Source: Poseidonocella pacifica (lineage in GTDB: Bacteria; Pseudomonadota; Alphaproteobacteria; Rhodobacterales; Rhodobacteraceae). Taken from it: a stretch of DNA of 64,000 nucleotides. The notes under the pieces are model-generated. The model searched no databases and had not been told where the DNA came from. It saw only the letters and a program-made list of their open reading frames with translations. Each line of letters opens with the position of its first letter. The stretch's first letter is position 1. Location: contig NZ_FOJU01000001.1 in NCBI RefSeq assembly GCF_900111875.1, forward strand, positions 310,001 to 374,000, read 5' to 3'. Shown in pieces: positions 36,562-46,410 of this stretch. The position numbers and the translations under genes were made by a program.

Positions 36562-37515
36562 TCATACGCGTCCCAGAAAGCCGGCGAGCATCAGCGCCCC
36601 GGTTCCAAGACGTGTCTGACGATGGAGACCGAGCCTTCGGAGCATCGCCGCCCGGCCCAATCCCCATGATGGGGTGCCTTGGATCATGGTTGACACCAGT
36701 TCATTTGCCTTAGGCTCAAGGAGATCCGCGTTCCGCGTGAGTTCTTCAAGGTTCGCGGCAATCCAGTCGCCATAGGTCTTGCCCAAAACCATCCTAATTC
36801 GGTCCAAACGTGCCCGCCACCCATCGTGTGACCCCATGGTTGCTGACGGATGTTGGCGGTAGAGGAGGACTGGCCGCTCGTCGATCACCGCTGTGCCGCC
36901 CGCCGCGGTTATGAGTTGATAAAGCCACCAGTCATGAAACGGCAGGCAGCCAGGGTCGCGCGCTTTTCGCACGAGTGCGACCGCAGCTTCATTCAAAACC
37001 GCGCTGTGTCCACTCACGACATTTTGGACGAGCGCATTGCAAAAGTCTGGACATGCGCGCGCCGTAGAGGATTTTCCGATAACCCGCAGTTCGTTATCTA
37101 CGTGAAAGCTTTGGGCCCCATACAGTATCGGGCTTTCCGGCCTGTTGGCGCATTCCATCGTGATCCTGCGAACCGCGCGGGTCAGTTTGCCGCGGAGCCA
37201 GATGTCATCTTGGTCCGACAGAGCAACCAGCCCGCTCGGCAAATCGTACCGACGCAGAAGGGACAGATAATTCGCGGCCAATCCCCGCCGTGGCCCGTTC
37301 ACGATACGGATATCCCTAGCTTCGCCATGCGCCTGCGCGAACCGCTGCAAAGTATCGAGCGTTTCATCAGTGGAACCGTCGTCACTGATCCAGAGCGACC
37401 AGTTCTTGTGATGCTGATGAAGAAAGGACTCGAGTTGAAATTGCAGGTGCGCTCCACCGTTGTAGGTGCAAAGCGCTATGGTGACGTGAGGTTGATGGAG
37501 GGGTCCGTCTGTCAT
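36562..37515 (-). CDS. Glycosyltransferase family 2 (rhamnosyltransferase-like)
   Basis: 317 residues with GT-A features: TIALCTYNGGAHLQFQLES at the N-terminus, ISDDGSTDET and a DXD-type motif in LSDQDDIWL. It resembles the WcaA/rhamnosyltransferase group. It lies beside kpsMET, so a capsule-assembly role is likely. ATG 37515 is preferred to the adjacent TTG. Sugar and acceptor are unknown. Confidence 0.88.
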   Translation of the reverse strand: MTDGPLHQPHVTIALCTYNGGAHLQFQLESFLHQHHKNWSLWISDDGSTDETLDTLQRFAQAHGEARDIRIVNGPRRGLAANYLSLLRRYDLPSGLVALSDQDDIWLRGKLTRAVRRITMECANRPESPILYGAQSFHVDNELRVIGKSSTARACPDFCNALVQNVVSGHSAVLNEAAVALVRKARDPGCLPFHDWWLYQLITAAGGTAVIDERPVLLYRQHPSATMGSHDGWRARLDRIRMVLGKTYGDWIAANLEELTRNADLLEPKANELVSTMIQGTPSWGLGRAAMLRRLGLHRQTRLGTGALMLAGFLGRV

Positions 37516-37585
37516 CAAGGCCTGTCTCGGTCAGGGGCAGCACGGTCTTCGCCCACGGATCGGACCGGCGCAAGAGCTTGAACGC

Positions 37586-37999
37586 CTAAAGGGTGACGCG
37601 CGAGAGGATCTGCTGGAGAAGCCACTTGTTGATGGGCTTGGGGACAACATCGACGATGCCATAATCGGCAACGGTTTCAAGGCGGAAGAAATTCGAATCT
37701 CCCGTCAACGCGAGCAAGGGTGGAATAGCCGCCGAATCCCTGCGAGCGATGTCCAGAGTTCGTGCGGCTGAGAGGCCCTGCGTCGCGCCATTGCCAAGGT
37801 GGATATCGATCAGGACCGCCACGTAGCGTGAGGGACAGCCCAGAACCAGTTCAATCGCCTCGTCTGAATCATGGAGCGTGTCGCAATCGTATCCCAGATC
37901 GCCCAAGAGTTCGCTCATCATGAAACGGGTGTGGTTGTGATCGTCCACCACGAGAAGGCGGGGTCTCTGGAAATTCATGGATGAGGCGCTGTTACTCAT
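37586..37999 (-). CDS. Response regulator, receiver domain only
   Basis: 137 residues forming a CheY-like receiver domain: acidic pair in LLVVDDH, phosphoacceptor aspartate in AVLIDIHL, and lysine in VVPKPI. No DNA-binding or enzymatic output follows, so it acts by protein contact. The start is uncertain (ATG 37999, 37978 or 38059). No sensor kinase gene is adjacent. It lies upstream of the glycosyltransferase gene on the same strand, so it could be linked to polysaccharide control, but that is inference. Confidence 0.82.
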   Translation of the reverse strand: MSNSASSMNFQRPRLLVVDDHNHTRFMMSELLGDLGYDCDTLHDSDEAIELVLGCPSRYVAVLIDIHLGNGATQGLSAARTLDIARRDSAAIPPLLALTGDSNFFRLETVADYGIVDVVPKPINKWLLQQILSRVTL

Positions 38000-38298
38000 G
38001 AGCCGGCTCTCGAATTTCGAGGTTTGGCGCAGCAGCGACCGTATTACTGGCGGCATCATACATGCTTTTTTCCACGCCGTCGGAACCCAACCCACATGAC
38101 CATCTACACTTACAAGAATAGCCGAAGCTCAGGGTATGGCAATCAGCAACACACGCCAAGGTAGAGTTTTATGGACGAAGTCCGCCCCATAGCGCGCGGT
38201 CTCTGTCGCCAATGCAGGTACTTGAAAGAGCTTGGCGCGGAGGCGGGAGGGGGGGCTGTTTACAGAACATCTCAAACGTCGAAACGTCAAAAGTTCTG

Positions 38299-38372
38299 TG
38301 GAGGCGAGTACCGGAATCGAACCGGTGTACACGGATTTGCAATCCGCTGCGTCACCACTCCGCCAACTCGCC
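38299..38372 (-). tRNA. tRNA-Cys (GCA)
   Basis: 74 bases on the minus strand. The acceptor stem pairs GGCGAGT with ACTCGCC. The anticodon loop has TGCAA, giving anticodon GCA. The T-arm GGTTCGATTCC is present, the discriminator base is U, and the 3' CCA is encoded. It stands alone between the response regulator and the PIMT-like gene. Confidence 0.95.
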
Positions 38373-38509
38373 GTCCGTGGTAGCGCTCAGTTAGCCGATC
38401 TGGAAAACGGCTGCAAGTCCACAGGCGCGGGAAATGCGTTGCCGAGCGTTGCTCCCCGGCGCGGGCTGTGGCATCACCGCTACAACGCATAAAAACACGG
38501 GACCTGCCC

Positions 38510-39160
38510 ATGACCGATTTTGCCACGCGCCGCACCATGATGGTGGACACGCAGGTACGGCCCTCCGACGTCACCAAGTTTCCGATCATCGACGCGATGC
38601 TCTATGTACCGCGCGAGCGGTTCGTTCCTGAAGGGCGGATGGATGCCGCCTATATGGGCGAGAACCTTGCTCTCGGAGATGGGCGTGTACTGTTGGAGCC
38701 GAGAACCCTTGCCAAGCTTCTTGATGCGCTCGACATTCAGGAGACAGAGCTTGTTCTCGATCTGGGGTGCGGGCTTGGGTATTCGGCCGCGGTGCTTGCA
38801 CGGCTTGCCGAAGTTGTCGTCGGTGTCGAGGAGGCCCCGATGGCGGGCGAAGCGCAGGCACTCCTGAGCGAGATGGGGACCGATAATGCAATTGTTGTCG
38901 ATGGTGCCCTTGAGGCGGGTGCGCCCAAGCATGGCCCTTATGATGTGATCATTGTCGAGGGGGGCGTTGAGCAGGTTCCTCCGGCCATTCTGTCGCAACT
39001 ACGTGAGGGGGGGCGTATCGGCTGCTTGTTCATGCAAGACGCCCTTGGTGTGGTACGCATCGGCTACAAGATCGATGGCGCAATGAGTTGGCGATTTGCG
39101 TTCAATGCTTCCGCCCCCGTCATTCCAGGGTTCCGGAAGGACCGCGCTTTTGCGCTCTGA
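38510..39160 (+). CDS. Protein-L-isoaspartate O-methyltransferase family protein
   Basis: 216 residues with SAM motif [18 protein letters not shown] and the PIMT-type N-terminus ([15 protein letters not shown]). Alphaproteobacteria commonly carry this PIMT-like gene directly before tolC, as here; such proteins often lack the full substrate pocket, so true isoaspartate repair is not certain. ATG 38510 is preferred to an upstream start at 38468. tolC begins 41 bases after its stop. Confidence 0.85.
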   Translation: MTDFATRRTMMVDTQVRPSDVTKFPIIDAMLYVPRERFVPEGRMDAAYMGENLALGDGRVLLEPRTLAKLLDALDIQETELVLDLGCGLGYSAAVLARLAEVVVGVEEAPMAGEAQALLSEMGTDNAIVVDGALEAGAPKHGPYDVIIVEGGVEQVPPAILSQLREGGRIGCLFMQDALGVVRIGYKIDGAMSWRFAFNASAPVIPGFRKDRAFAL

Positions 39161-39201
39161 TTCCTAAGACATATCGAGATAGAAAAACGGCGAGGCAAGA
39201 C

Positions 39202-40599
39202 ATGGCAGGTTGGTATCAACGGGCGAAGCAGTGCGCTGCAATAACCGCCCTAGCGATCGGGATTGGCGCGCCTGCGTCTTCTGAAACGCTCCGTGAGGCG
39301 ATGGTCAGCGCCTATAAGGAAAGCGGTTTGTTGGAGCAGAACCGCGCGTTGTTGCGCGCGGCGGACGAAGACGTTGCCGTTGCCGCGGCGGCACTGCGAC
39401 CGATCATCGGGTATACGGCCTCTCTGAGTCGGGATTTCGGGGATTCCGCCACGCAGGGCAGGTTTACATCGCACGAGAGCAGCGCAGGCCTTTCCGCGGA
39501 TTTGCTGCTTTTTGACGGCGGGTCGAGCCGATTGAATACCGAAGCACAGAAAGAAGTCGTTCTTGCAACGCGTGAGAGCCTTCGGGCGTTGGAGCAGGAA
39601 GTGATCCTGCGTGGTGTTGTAGCCTATATGGACGTCAGGTTGAGACAGGCAGTTGTGTCTCTGCGGGAAAACAACCTTCGTCTCATCACTCAGGAACTTC
39701 GTGCCGCTCGGGATCGCTTCGAAGTCGGCGAGGTGACTCGCACAGACGTCGCGCTTGCTGAAAGCCGGCTGGCCGCATCACGGAGCCAACTCGCCGCGGC
39801 GCAGGGCGATTATGTGCGGGCGCAGGAGGAATATGCCAATGTGATAGGGCATCAGCCCGGCACGCTCGCACCTGTTTCCCCTGCTAATACTGGCGTCTCG
39901 TCCGTCGCCGAAGCGAAGGCGATTGCGCGTCGGACGCATCCGGAACTTGAAGCGGCGAAGCATGAGATTACCGCCGCAGAGATAAATGTCGCCCGGGCTC
40001 AGGCGGCCTTGAAACCATCGCTCAATCTCGAGGGGCGGTATGGCATCACCAGGGATCTTGATACCGGTGATGAAGGTCGGTCTGGAAGTGTAGGGCTGAA
40101 CTTGTCGGGGCCAATTTATCGGGGTGGCGAACTTTCCGCCAGAACCCGGCAAGCGACCGCGCGCCGCGATGCCGAGCGGGCGAGTCTCATTACGGTTCAG
40201 CGCAACGTGGACCAAGAGGTCGGAAACGCCTTTGCCACGCTGAGCGTCGTCCGTGCGTCGCGTGAAGCGAGCGTGGAACAGGTACGCGCCGCGCAGGTCG
40301 CCTTCGAAGGGTTGCGCGAAGAAGCGACGCTTGGGGCCCGCACCACACTTGAGGTGCTCGATGCTGAACAGGAATTGCTTGATGCACGGTTCGAGCTTGT
40401 CTCGTCGGAAGTGGATCAGATCATCTCTTCTTATCAGCTGCTGGCCGCAATGGGCCGGTTGACTGTGGACGCTTTGAACCTCCCGGTTCAGCGGTATGAT
40501 CCGGCTGCTTACTATAATCTCGTCAAGGACGCCCCTGTCGCCGTGAGCCGTCAGGGCAGGGCGCTGGATCGGGTGCTCAAGAGCCTCAATCCCAACTGA
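39202..40599 (+). CDS. tolC: TolC family outer-membrane efflux channel
   Basis: 465 residues with a signal peptide (AITALAIGIGAPASS) and the duplicated outer-membrane efflux protein repeats rich in coiled-coil heptads (LRAARDRFEVGEVTRTDVA and GARTTLEVLDAEQELLDAR are the paired conserved loops). It would serve type I secretion and drug efflux. ATG 39202 with a weak GAGG upstream. A strong hairpin follows the stop. Confidence 0.94.
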   Translation: MAGWYQRAKQCAAITALAIGIGAPASSETLREAMVSAYKESGLLEQNRALLRAADEDVAVAAAALRPIIGYTASLSRDFGDSATQGRFTSHESSAGLSADLLLFDGGSSRLNTEAQKEVVLATRESLRALEQEVILRGVVAYMDVRLRQAVVSLRENNLRLITQELRAARDRFEVGEVTRTDVALAESRLAASRSQLAAAQGDYVRAQEEYANVIGHQPGTLAPVSPANTGVSSVAEAKAIARRTHPELEAAKHEITAAEINVARAQAALKPSLNLEGRYGITRDLDTGDEGRSGSVGLNLSGPIYRGGELSARTRQATARRDAERASLITVQRNVDQEVGNAFATLSVVRASREASVEQVRAAQVAFEGLREEATLGARTTLEVLDAEQELLDARFELVSSEVDQIISSYQLLAAMGRLTVDALNLPVQRYDPAAYYNLVKDAPVAVSRQGRALDRVLKSLNPN

Positions 40600-40620
40600 G
40601 GTCACTTGCGAGGAATGTTG

Positions 40621-40651
40621 CGGCGCGGTAATCCTTCGAGGATCCGCGCCG
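40621..40651 (+). terminator. Terminator-like hairpin after tolC
   Basis: CGGCGCGG (40621-40628) pairs with CCGCGCCG (40644-40651); inside, ATCCT (40631-40635) pairs with AGGAT (40639-40643) around a TCG loop, with a two-base bulge. It begins 22 bases after the tolC stop and is followed by TTCGCGTTT. The small PopZ-like gene starts 22 bases later. Confidence 0.6.
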
Positions 40652-40673
40652 TTCGCGTTTCAGGGAGACAACC

Positions 40674-40985
40674 ATGCCTCACGCCAGCCGTATTCAACGC
40701 AGATGGCCCGAAACGCGGGCGAGTTGTCTGGTCCTCAACCCATCCTGGAGAGTTGAACAGTCAGATCCGCTCATCCTGAAAGACCCCGTCGTGGGTGGCC
40801 GGTCCGAAACTGGGGTAGACGATATTCTTAATTCCGCCGAACTGCGCGAGATGGTGCTGCAAGTGGTTCGCGAAGAGTTGGATGAGGTCCTGAGCGTGGA
40901 AGTCGCGCCCGCCTTGCGGCGCATGGTGCGGCAAGAGCTGTACCGGATGCTGGAAGCGAGCGAGGGGGGCAGCCGCGCAGGCTGA
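40674..40985 (+). CDS. Small protein, possible PopZ/DUF2497-like
   Basis: 103 residues. The N-terminal half is basic and irregular; the C-terminal about 50 residues form charged amphipathic helices (AELREMVLQVVREELDEVL, then PALRRMVRQELYRMLE), like the C-terminal oligomerisation helices of the polar organiser PopZ. In many alphaproteobacteria the order is PIMT-like, tolC, popZ, valS; the first two match here, while valS is replaced by an opposite-strand peptidase gene. GGGAG precedes ATG 40674. Identity is tentative. Confidence 0.5.
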   Translation: MPHASRIQRRWPETRASCLVLNPSWRVEQSDPLILKDPVVGGRSETGVDDILNSAELREMVLQVVREELDEVLSVEVAPALRRMVRQELYRMLEASEGGSRAG

Positions 40986-41001
40986 CCCACTCCCTTGGCG
41001 A

Positions 41002-42372
41002 TCAGGTCAGAACGTCGAGGATTCGCGCCCAACTGCGCATGCCCTTGTGGAAACTCTCCACGTCGTACTTCTCGTTCGGTGAATGGATCTGATCGTCATC
41101 CTTTCCGAACCCGATGAGCATCGAGTCCATCCCGAGCAATGATTTGAAGTGGCCGGCGATCGGGATCGATCCGCCACATCCTGCAAATGCCGCCTCGCGG
41201 CCCCACTCTTCGGACAAAGCCTTGCGCGTGGCCTCGAAGGCCGGGTGCGTGGTCGCCATCTCCGATGCTTGCGACGCGCCATGCGGATGGAATTCCGCGG
41301 TGCAGTCCGGCGGCAGCGACGCGCGTACATAGCTTCGGAACGCCTCGCGAATCGCATGTGGATCCTGATCGCCAACGAGACGGAAGGAAACCTTGGCCCG
41401 TGCCTCCGAGGGGAGCACGGTTTTGAACCCCGCGCCGGCGTATCCGCCCGCGATCCCGTTGATTTCACATGTCGGTTGCGACCAGATCATCTCAAGCGCA
41501 GTGCGCCCCACTTCGCCCGCCGGGTGGCTCAGGCCAACCCCGCCAAGGAAGCCCATGGCATCGAAGTTTAATCCCTCCCACTGCAGGCGGAGGTCTTCGG
41601 AGAGATCGGGAACGCCATCATAAAAGCCAGGCACGGTGACATGCCCATTGTCATCGTGCAGTCCGGCAAGGACACGCGTCAGAACGCGGATGGGATTGAT
41701 TGCCGGGCCGCCATACATCCCCGAGTGCAAATCTTTGTCGGGCCCCTTGATCACGACTTCCTCGCCAAGAAGGCCCCGCAACATCGTGATGATCGCTGGC
41801 GTCTTGCTCTCGAAAAGGCCTGTGTCGCAGATCAGGGCGAGGTCGGCCGACAGTTCTTCGGCATTCTCCTTGAGGAAGGGCACGAGCGAGGGAGAGCCTG
41901 ATTCTTCCTCACCTTCGAACAGGAACGTGATCCGGCAGGGCAGGGTGCCCCGTTCCGCTGTCCAAGCCCTGCAGGCCTCAACAAAAGTCATGAGCTGGCC
42001 CTTGTCATCCGCGGCGCCGCGCCCGCGGATCAGCGGACCTGAGGGGCCTTCTTCCACCGCGGGATCGAACGGATCGCGGTTCCACAGGTCAAGTGGATCG
42101 ACGGGTTGCACATCATAATGACCGTAAAACAGGATATGCGGCCCATCCCCCGGAACGTGGCCGACAACCATCGGATGACCCGGGGTTTTCCGCAAACTCG
42201 CCTCGATTCCCATGGAGCCGAGGTCTTCGACAAGCCACTGGGCGGCCCGAACGCAATCCTCCTTGTAGGCCGGGTCGGTCGAAATTGAGGGTATGCGCAA
42301 AAAGTCCAGAAGGCGGTTCTGCGCCTCTGGCAGATCGGTATCAAGGCGGGCGAGAACGGTGTCGAGTGACAT
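41002..42372 (-). CDS. M20 family metallopeptidase (dipeptidase)
   Basis: 456 residues. The zinc-site motifs are YGHYDVQPVD (about residue 85) and GRGAADDKGQ, the catalytic glutamates are in FEGEEESGS, and a lid/dimerisation domain lies in the middle. It would hydrolyse short peptides or N-acyl amino acids in the cytoplasm. No signal peptide. It is divergent from hemA with a 180-base shared control region. Confidence 0.93.
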   Translation of the reverse strand: MSLDTVLARLDTDLPEAQNRLLDFLRIPSISTDPAYKEDCVRAAQWLVEDLGSMGIEASLRKTPGHPMVVGHVPGDGPHILFYGHYDVQPVDPLDLWNRDPFDPAVEEGPSGPLIRGRGAADDKGQLMTFVEACRAWTAERGTLPCRITFLFEGEEESGSPSLVPFLKENAEELSADLALICDTGLFESKTPAIITMLRGLLGEEVVIKGPDKDLHSGMYGGPAINPIRVLTRVLAGLHDDNGHVTVPGFYDGVPDLSEDLRLQWEGLNFDAMGFLGGVGLSHPAGEVGRTALEMIWSQPTCEINGIAGGYAGAGFKTVLPSEARAKVSFRLVGDQDPHAIREAFRSYVRASLPPDCTAEFHPHGASQASEMATTHPAFEATRKALSEEWGREAAFAGCGGSIPIAGHFKSLLGMDSMLIGFGKDDDQIHSPNEKYDVESFHKGMRSWARILDVLT

Positions 42373-42410
42373 GACAACTCCTGAGATGGGGCTAACTATC
42401 GGGTGCGAGA

Positions 42411-42424
42411 TTGATTGAGATCAA
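42411..42424 (+). promoter_or_regulatory. FnrL/FNR binding site upstream of hemA
   Basis: TTGATTGAGATCAA is a perfect match to the FNR-type consensus TTGAT-N4-ATCAA. It is centred near 42417.5, 135 bases upstream of the hemA GTG. A weak -10-like TGTAAC at 42446-42451 would put the site near -41.5, as at activated promoters. FnrL control of hemA is known in Rhodobacter sphaeroides, which supports the call. Confidence 0.8.
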
Positions 42425-42552
42425 AGTCTAGGTGTCGCGTCAAATTGTAACGTGTTGTCTTGAGACGAGATAAACTATATGCATTCTAAACTACGAATGC
42501 GTACTCGAATGCTCGGGCGGGCTCGTCCGTGGAAGAAACCGGAGAAGACCCC

Positions 42553-43776
42553 GTGGATTATGGCCAAGCGCTCGACACTGCCCTCCTGAAGCTTCACGAG
42601 GAGGGGCGATATCGGACCTTCATCGATATCGAAAGAAAGCGCGGACATTTCCCGCACGCCACTTGGCGTCGCCCTGACGGGAAGGAACAGCCTGTCACCG
42701 TTTGGTGCGGCAACGACTATCTCGGAATGGGCCAGCATCCCGTCGTGTTGGACGCGATGCACGAGGCCATTGACGTTACGGGCGCGGGATCGGGCGGCAC
42801 ACGCAACATTTCCGGCACGACACTCTACCACAAGCGTCTGGAGGCAGAGCTCGCGGATTTGCATGGCAAGGAAAGCGCGCTTCTCTTCACATCGGCGTAC
42901 ATCGCGAACGACGCGACGCTTTCGACGTTGCCGAAACTTTTTCCGGGCCTCATCATCTATTCAGACGAGCTCAATCACGCATCTATGATCGAGGGCATTC
43001 GCAGGAATGGCGGGGCGAAGCGGGTGTTCAGGCATAATGATCTCGATCACCTCCGGGAGCTTTTGGCAGCAGATGACGAAGCAGCGCCCAAGCTGATCGC
43101 TTTCGAATCGATTTACTCCATGGATGGGGATTTCGGACCGATTGAGGCCATCTGCGATCTGGCGGATGAGTTTGGTGCTCTGACCTATATTGACGAGGTT
43201 CATGCGGTTGGCATGTACGGCCCGCGCGGCGCGGGTGTGGCCGAGCGGGATCGACTGATGCATCGCATCGATATCATCAATGGGACGCTTGCCAAAGCTT
43301 ACGGGGTCATGGGCGGATATATCGCTGCGTCCTACCGCATGTGCGATGCGATCCGTTCCTATGCCCCGGGCTTCATCTTCACGACATCCTTGCCGCCGGC
43401 GGTCGCAGCCGGGGCCGCTGCATCCGTGGCTCATCTCAAAGGCGACACCGCCTTGCGAGAGCGGCACCGGACGCAGGCCAGTATCCTCAAGACACGGCTC
43501 AAGGGGCTCGGCCTGCCGCTCATTGATCATGGAACCCACATCGTTCCGGTGATGGTCGGCGACCCTGTTCATACGAAGCTGTTGTCCGACATGCTGCTTG
43601 AGCGGTATGGCATCTATGTACAGCCAATCAATTTTCCGACCGTCCCGCGTGGCACGGAGCGGTTGCGCTTTACCCCGTCGCCGGTTCATGGACCCGGCGA
43701 AATGGACGCCTTGGTTCATGCCATGGACGAACTTTGGTCGCATTGCGCGCTCAACCGCGCAGAAATGAGCGCATAA
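42553..43776 (+). CDS. hemA: 5-aminolevulinate synthase
   Basis: 407-residue PLP enzyme that makes 5-aminolevulinate from glycine and succinyl-CoA, the first step of haem and tetrapyrrole synthesis in alphaproteobacteria. Conserved segments are [35 protein letters not shown]-type [12 protein letters not shown], and the PLP lysine in [16 protein letters not shown] 42553, with GGAGAAG upstream, gives exactly the length of Rhodobacter HemA; an in-frame GTG at 42529 is less likely. Confidence 0.97.
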   Translation: MDYGQALDTALLKLHEEGRYRTFIDIERKRGHFPHATWRRPDGKEQPVTVWCGNDYLGMGQHPVVLDAMHEAIDVTGAGSGGTRNISGTTLYHKRLEAELADLHGKESALLFTSAYIANDATLSTLPKLFPGLIIYSDELNHASMIEGIRRNGGAKRVFRHNDLDHLRELLAADDEAAPKLIAFESIYSMDGDFGPIEAICDLADEFGALTYIDEVHAVGMYGPRGAGVAERDRLMHRIDIINGTLAKAYGVMGGYIAASYRMCDAIRSYAPGFIFTTSLPPAVAAGAAASVAHLKGDTALRERHRTQASILKTRLKGLGLPLIDHGTHIVPVMVGDPVHTKLLSDMLLERYGIYVQPINFPTVPRGTERLRFTPSPVHGPGEMDALVHAMDELWSHCALNRAEMSA

Positions 43777-43815
43777 GGTTAGCACATATACCGAATCAGC
43801 AAGGGTGTGCTAACC
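43777..43815 (+). terminator. Inverted repeat right after hemA
   Basis: GGTTAGCACA (43777-43786) and TGTGCTAACC (43806-43815) are a perfect 10-base inverted repeat with a 19-base spacer, starting at the first base after the hemA stop. It may end hemA transcription or be an operator ahead of rodZ; the long loop and absence of a U-run leave both open. Confidence 0.55.
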
Positions 43816-43894
43816 TCTCCTCAATAAAAGATGGTTGCACGAATCGACGAAGCGTGCGCTTGGGAAAACCATCGTAGAATTGAGGGCAGTGCGC

Positions 43895-45124
43895 ATGATC
43901 CGGCGCCGAGGCAAGGACAGAGCTGATTCCGATCTTTCGGAGCTGAATGGGTTCGATTCTTTCGAACTCAAGCTTGGGGATGTCATGCGCGGCGAGCGTG
44001 CGACGATGGGGAAGTCTCTGCTCGATGTGCAGCGAGAGCTGAAAATCAAGGCTGCCTATGTGGCCGCGATTGAGAATTCCGACCCGTCCGCTTTTGATAC
44101 GCCCGGCTTTATCGCTGGCTATGTCCGTTCATACGCGCGGTATCTGGGCATGAACCCCGAGAAGGCCTTTCTCGAGTTTTGTGAAGAAAGTGGTTTTTCG
44201 ACGTCTCACGGCATGTCGCCTGACGCGTCATCCCGTGCCCGTTATGCCAGCACTGCGGCGGCCTCGAACGCGAGCCCGTTCGGATCTAAGAATTACTTCG
44301 ATTCCACCGACAAGCGGTTCTCTCCACTCGAGCAGGGTATCTTTTCAAGCCTTGATGCGGGAGCCATCGGGTCTTCCCTCGCGCTTGTCGCGGTGATCGG
44401 CCTTTTGGGTTTCGGCGGCTGGAGTGTTTTGCAGGAAGTGCAGCGAGTTCAGATCGCGCCGGTTGATCAGACACCGGCGGTGATTTCCGAGCTAGACGGT
44501 CCCGACAACTCAGCTCAGCGATCTGAGGACGGAATTGTGTTGGCGGATGCGTCGGCGCACGAAGACGCTCTCGACCGGCTCTACCGCCCCCAAGCGCTTG
44601 ATGTGCCGGTGCTCGTTGCAAGGGATGCGCCGATCGCGACGCTTGATCCGGCGGAAATCGGTGTTTTCCGGAGTCCGACGCGCCAGGGTGACCCCGCGAT
44701 GGAGCGTATGTTGACTGACGTGGGGAACCAGCTTGCCGATGTCTCGGCGGAGGTACAGGGGCCCACCGTTCCGCAGGTTGTCGAGACGCCTGCGCCCGAT
44801 GTCGTGCTTTTCGCCGTTAGGCCCGCGTGGGTTCGCGTACGCGCGGCCGATGGCAGTGTGATCTTTGAAAAGATTCTGAACGCCGGCGAGGAATTCGTCC
44901 TTCCCGCAACCGAAGAGGCGCCCACGCTTCGCGCAGGCAACTCCGGGTCGCTCTTCTTCAAGGTGGCCGGTGAGGTCTATGGCCCGGCTGGTTCGGGTAC
45001 CAGCGTCGCCAAGAACGTAGCTCTTTCGGTTGACGGGTTGCGCGGTGCGTACCAGACGGCCGATCTCACGGCAGATCCTGAACTCGCCCGCTTCGTGGCG
45101 ATGGCGGAGACGACTTCGGACTAG
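43895..45124 (+). CDS. rodZ: RodZ-like helix-turn-helix membrane protein
   Basis: 409 residues: N-terminal cytoplasmic helix-turn-helix (GDVMRGERATMGKSLLDVQRE is its first part; IAGYVRSYARYLG its last), one membrane segment around residues 160-185 (ALVAVIGLLGFGGW), and a periplasmic C-terminal domain of the DUF4115 type (VRVRAADGSVIFEKILNAGE). RodZ ties MreB to cell-wall elongation. ATG 43895 with GAGGG upstream is preferred to TTG 43835. The following ispG gene is a conserved neighbour. Confidence 0.87.
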   Translation: MIRRRGKDRADSDLSELNGFDSFELKLGDVMRGERATMGKSLLDVQRELKIKAAYVAAIENSDPSAFDTPGFIAGYVRSYARYLGMNPEKAFLEFCEESGFSTSHGMSPDASSRARYASTAAASNASPFGSKNYFDSTDKRFSPLEQGIFSSLDAGAIGSSLALVAVIGLLGFGGWSVLQEVQRVQIAPVDQTPAVISELDGPDNSAQRSEDGIVLADASAHEDALDRLYRPQALDVPVLVARDAPIATLDPAEIGVFRSPTRQGDPAMERMLTDVGNQLADVSAEVQGPTVPQVVETPAPDVVLFAVRPAWVRVRAADGSVIFEKILNAGEEFVLPATEEAPTLRAGNSGSLFFKVAGEVYGPAGSGTSVAKNVALSVDGLRGAYQTADLTADPELARFVAMAETTSD

Positions 45125-45193
45125 CCCCGCATTGATGACGGGCCAAGGCTGGTCTATCTAGCGCACAGACCCCGCAATGCATGGAGCATCCTC

Positions 45194-46318
45194 ATGTCGC
45201 TCAATCACGTCCGGCCGTGGCGCAACATCTATCGCCGCACGTCGCGCCAGATCCACGTGGGATCGGTTCCCGTAGGGGGCGACGCACCCATTTCGGTGCA
45301 GACGATGACGAACACCGACACTTCTGATGTTGCGGCGACCGTGGCCCAGATTACGGCGGCGGCCGAAGCGGGGGCTGATATCGTTCGGGTGTCTACTCCT
45401 GACGAATCCAGCACGCGCGCGCTTCGCGATATTGTTCGCGAAAGCCCGGTTCCAATCGTGGCGGACATCCACTTTCACTACAAACGCGCAATTGAAGCAG
45501 CAGAGGCGGGGGCTGCGTGCTTGCGCATCAATCCCGGTAACATCGGATCCGAAGAACGGGTCCGCGAGGTCATTCGCGCCGCAAAGGATTACGGCTGTTC
45601 CATCCGTATCGGTGTGAACGCGGGTAGCCTTGAACGCCATTTACTGGAGAAATTCGGCGAGCCGTGCCCCGAGGCGATGGTCGAAAGCGCGCTGGAACAT
45701 ATCCGTATTCTTGAGCAAAACGACTTTCACGAATTCAAGATCAGCGTGAAGGCATCCGATGTTTTTCTCGCCGCAGCAGCGTATCAGGGGATCGCCGATG
45801 CAACCGATGCGCCGATTCACCTTGGGATCACCGAAGCGGGTGGTTTGACGTCTGGCACCATCAAGAGTGCCATTGGTTTGGGTAACCTGCTCTGGATGGG
45901 AATAGGCGATACGATCCGCGTCTCTCTCTCCGCCGATCCGGTCGAGGAGGTGAAGGTTGGCTTCGAGATACTGAAGGCGCTTGGGCTACGTCACAGGGGG
46001 GTCAACATCATTTCATGCCCGTCCTGCGCCCGTCAGGGTTTCGATGTCATCAAGACGGTCGAAATTCTTGAGCGGCGACTCGAGCACATCAAAACCCCCA
46101 TGAGCCTGTCGATCATTGGGTGCGTGGTGAATGGGCCGGGAGAAGCGCTGATGACGGATGTCGGATTTACTGGCGGCGGTGCCGGGAACGGCATGGTCTA
46201 TCTTGCGGGCAAACAGAGCCACCGGATGTCGAATGAAGAGATGGTCGAACACATCGTAGAGCAGGTGGAGAAGAAAGCCGAAGCCATAGAAGCTGCGTCC
46301 GTTGAGGCGGCTGAGTAA
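45194..46318 (+). CDS. ispG: 4-hydroxy-3-methylbut-2-enyl diphosphate synthase
   Basis: 374-residue iron-sulfur enzyme of the MEP isoprenoid pathway. The TIM barrel carries [15 protein letters not shown] and RINPGNIG. The [4Fe-4S] ligands are in SCPSCAR and the later [13 protein letters not shown] 45194 follows GGAGCATCCTC. It lies 69 bases after rodZ. Confidence 0.97.
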   Translation: MSLNHVRPWRNIYRRTSRQIHVGSVPVGGDAPISVQTMTNTDTSDVAATVAQITAAAEAGADIVRVSTPDESSTRALRDIVRESPVPIVADIHFHYKRAIEAAEAGAACLRINPGNIGSEERVREVIRAAKDYGCSIRIGVNAGSLERHLLEKFGEPCPEAMVESALEHIRILEQNDFHEFKISVKASDVFLAAAAYQGIADATDAPIHLGITEAGGLTSGTIKSAIGLGNLLWMGIGDTIRVSLSADPVEEVKVGFEILKALGLRHRGVNIISCPSCARQGFDVIKTVEILERRLEHIKTPMSLSIIGCVVNGPGEALMTDVGFTGGGAGNGMVYLAGKQSHRMSNEEMVEHIVEQVEKKAEAIEAASVEAAE

Positions 46319-46360
46319 CGACGGCTTTTGATAGGCAGATTGCGGGGGGCTGCGCAACAG

Positions 46361-46380
46361 GCGGCGGTTCAAGCCGCCGC
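46361..46380. terminator. Hairpin between convergent ispG and DsbA-like genes
   Basis: GCGGCGG (46361-46367), loop TTCAAG, CCGCCGC (46374-46380): a perfect 7-base GC stem in the 92-base gap between two convergent genes, suited to act in both directions. No U-run on either side. Confidence 0.5.
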
Positions 46381-46410
46381 TGGTCCAAGGTTCAGCTCCC
46401 CACAGCGCAT

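Noticed and set aside
38171-38383. 70-codon plus-strand frame crossing tRNA-Cys
   Set aside because: It runs through the complete tRNA on the opposite strand, so it cannot be a conserved protein gene.
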